From NCBI RefSeq assembly GCF_001696535.1, contig NZ_MBQE01000003.1, positions 372,001 through 436,000 on the forward strand: a stretch of DNA of 64,000 bases, read 5' to 3'. Shown here one piece after another: positions 63,878 to 64,000 of the stretch (position 1 is its first letter; each line of letters starts with the position of its first letter). The notes under the pieces are model-generated. The model saw nothing but the letters and a program-made list of their open reading frames with translations. It was not told the DNA's origin and did no database searches. Source of the stretch: Stappia indica. Lineage in GTDB: Bacteria; Pseudomonadota; Alphaproteobacteria; Rhizobiales; Stappiaceae. The position numbers and the translations under genes are program-made.

Positions 63878-64000
63878 ATGATCGAGATCGAGACAAGCGG
63901 GGCCGTCCAGCGCATCCGGCTGAACCGGCCGGACAAGAAGAACGCGCTGACCGGCGAGATGTATGCGGCGCTTGCAGAGGCGCTGGAACAGCCCGCGGGC
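63878..64000 (+). CDS. Enoyl-CoA hydratase/isomerase (partial, 5' end)
   Basis: The first 41 codons are present; the gene runs past the window edge. MIEIETSGAVQRIRL followed by NRPDKKNALTGEMY is the normal start of crotonase-family enzymes (the NRPxKxNAL block). GGAG stands eight bases before the ATG. It follows the acyl-CoA dehydrogenase by 21 bases, so it probably catalyses the next hydration step in the same pathway. Confidence 0.9.
   Translation, partial: MIEIETSGAVQRIRLNRPDKKNALTGEMYAALAEALEQPAG

Noticed and set aside
1-64000. Prophage, insertion sequence, CRISPR array or defence island
   Set aside because: No transposase, integrase, phage structural, Cas or restriction gene was found and no regular direct-repeat array is present.

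Overview
The window is 64 kb of ordinary, densely packed chromosome from a GC-rich (about 65%) alphaproteobacterium. A TIGR02301-family protein, the NadQ-type regulator beside nadABC, the fabI/phosphatase/aroC/ribB neighbourhood, the divergent ETF-QO and uracil-DNA glycosylase pair and the SleB-type hydrolase point to Hyphomicrobiales (Rhizobiales). A marine Stappiaceae-like organism is my best guess, from gene content only. I found no phage, insertion sequence, CRISPR array, tRNA or rRNA gene. Nearly all genes are housekeeping.

Layout. 1-5.8 kb: exported metallo-beta-lactamase-fold hydrolase, moaB, ceramidase-like membrane protein, malic enzyme (maeB) and a flavodoxin-like protein. 5.8-9.9 kb: ETF-ubiquinone oxidoreductase, uracil-DNA glycosylase, S49 peptidase and a small membrane protein. 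9.9-17 kb: exported small proteins and glycyl-tRNA synthetase, with glyQ and glyS separated by an exported protein, a LemA protein and a DUF2207 membrane protein. 17-21 kb: MFS transporter, an ECF sigma/anti-sigma pair and a DUF4394 protein. 21.3-25 kb: NAD biosynthesis operon nadA-nadB-nadC behind two matching palindromes. 25-30 kb: EAL/GGDEF protein, SleB hydrolase, RluA-type pseudouridine synthase and PaaI-like thioesterase. 30-34 kb: MarR regulator, the predicted NAD repressor nadQ coupled to a tyrosine-phosphatase-like gene, HD hydrolase and YgfZ. 34-43 kb: glutamine amidotransferase-like protein, L,D-transpeptidase, LysE exporter, NUDIX, SRAP protein, FAD-linked 2-hydroxyacid dehydrogenase and several unknowns. 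43-52 kb: fabI, histidine phosphatase, DUF1344, OhrR-like regulator, DUF3095, aroC, an HTH-fused ribB and dxs. 52-60 kb: MFS transporter, a copper-delivery cluster (DUF2946-like, PCuAC, SCO, a 44-residue membrane protein), tlyA, an RlmD-like methyltransferase, another methyltransferase, xseB and a histone-deacetylase-like hydrolase. 60.9-64 kb: threonylcarbamoyl-AMP synthase, an acyl-CoA dehydrogenase and the start of an enoyl-CoA hydratase cut by the window edge.

How it fits together. The most notable signals are regulatory. (i) RibB carries an N-terminal Cro/XRE-like helix-turn-helix and has a perfect 19-bp palindrome in its own leader, suggesting an enzyme that represses itself. (ii) nadABC has two 19-bp palindromes of the same design, and the likely repressor gene nadQ lies 6 kb away. 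(iii) ETF-QO and the acyl-CoA dehydrogenase, which act in the same electron pathway 54 kb apart, share a TGACGTTTACGT element at a similar distance upstream. (iv) A divergent MarR/thioesterase pair has two copies of GTGC(A/C)TATGCAC. No large undescribed system is evident; the HTH-RibB arrangement is the best candidate for something new.
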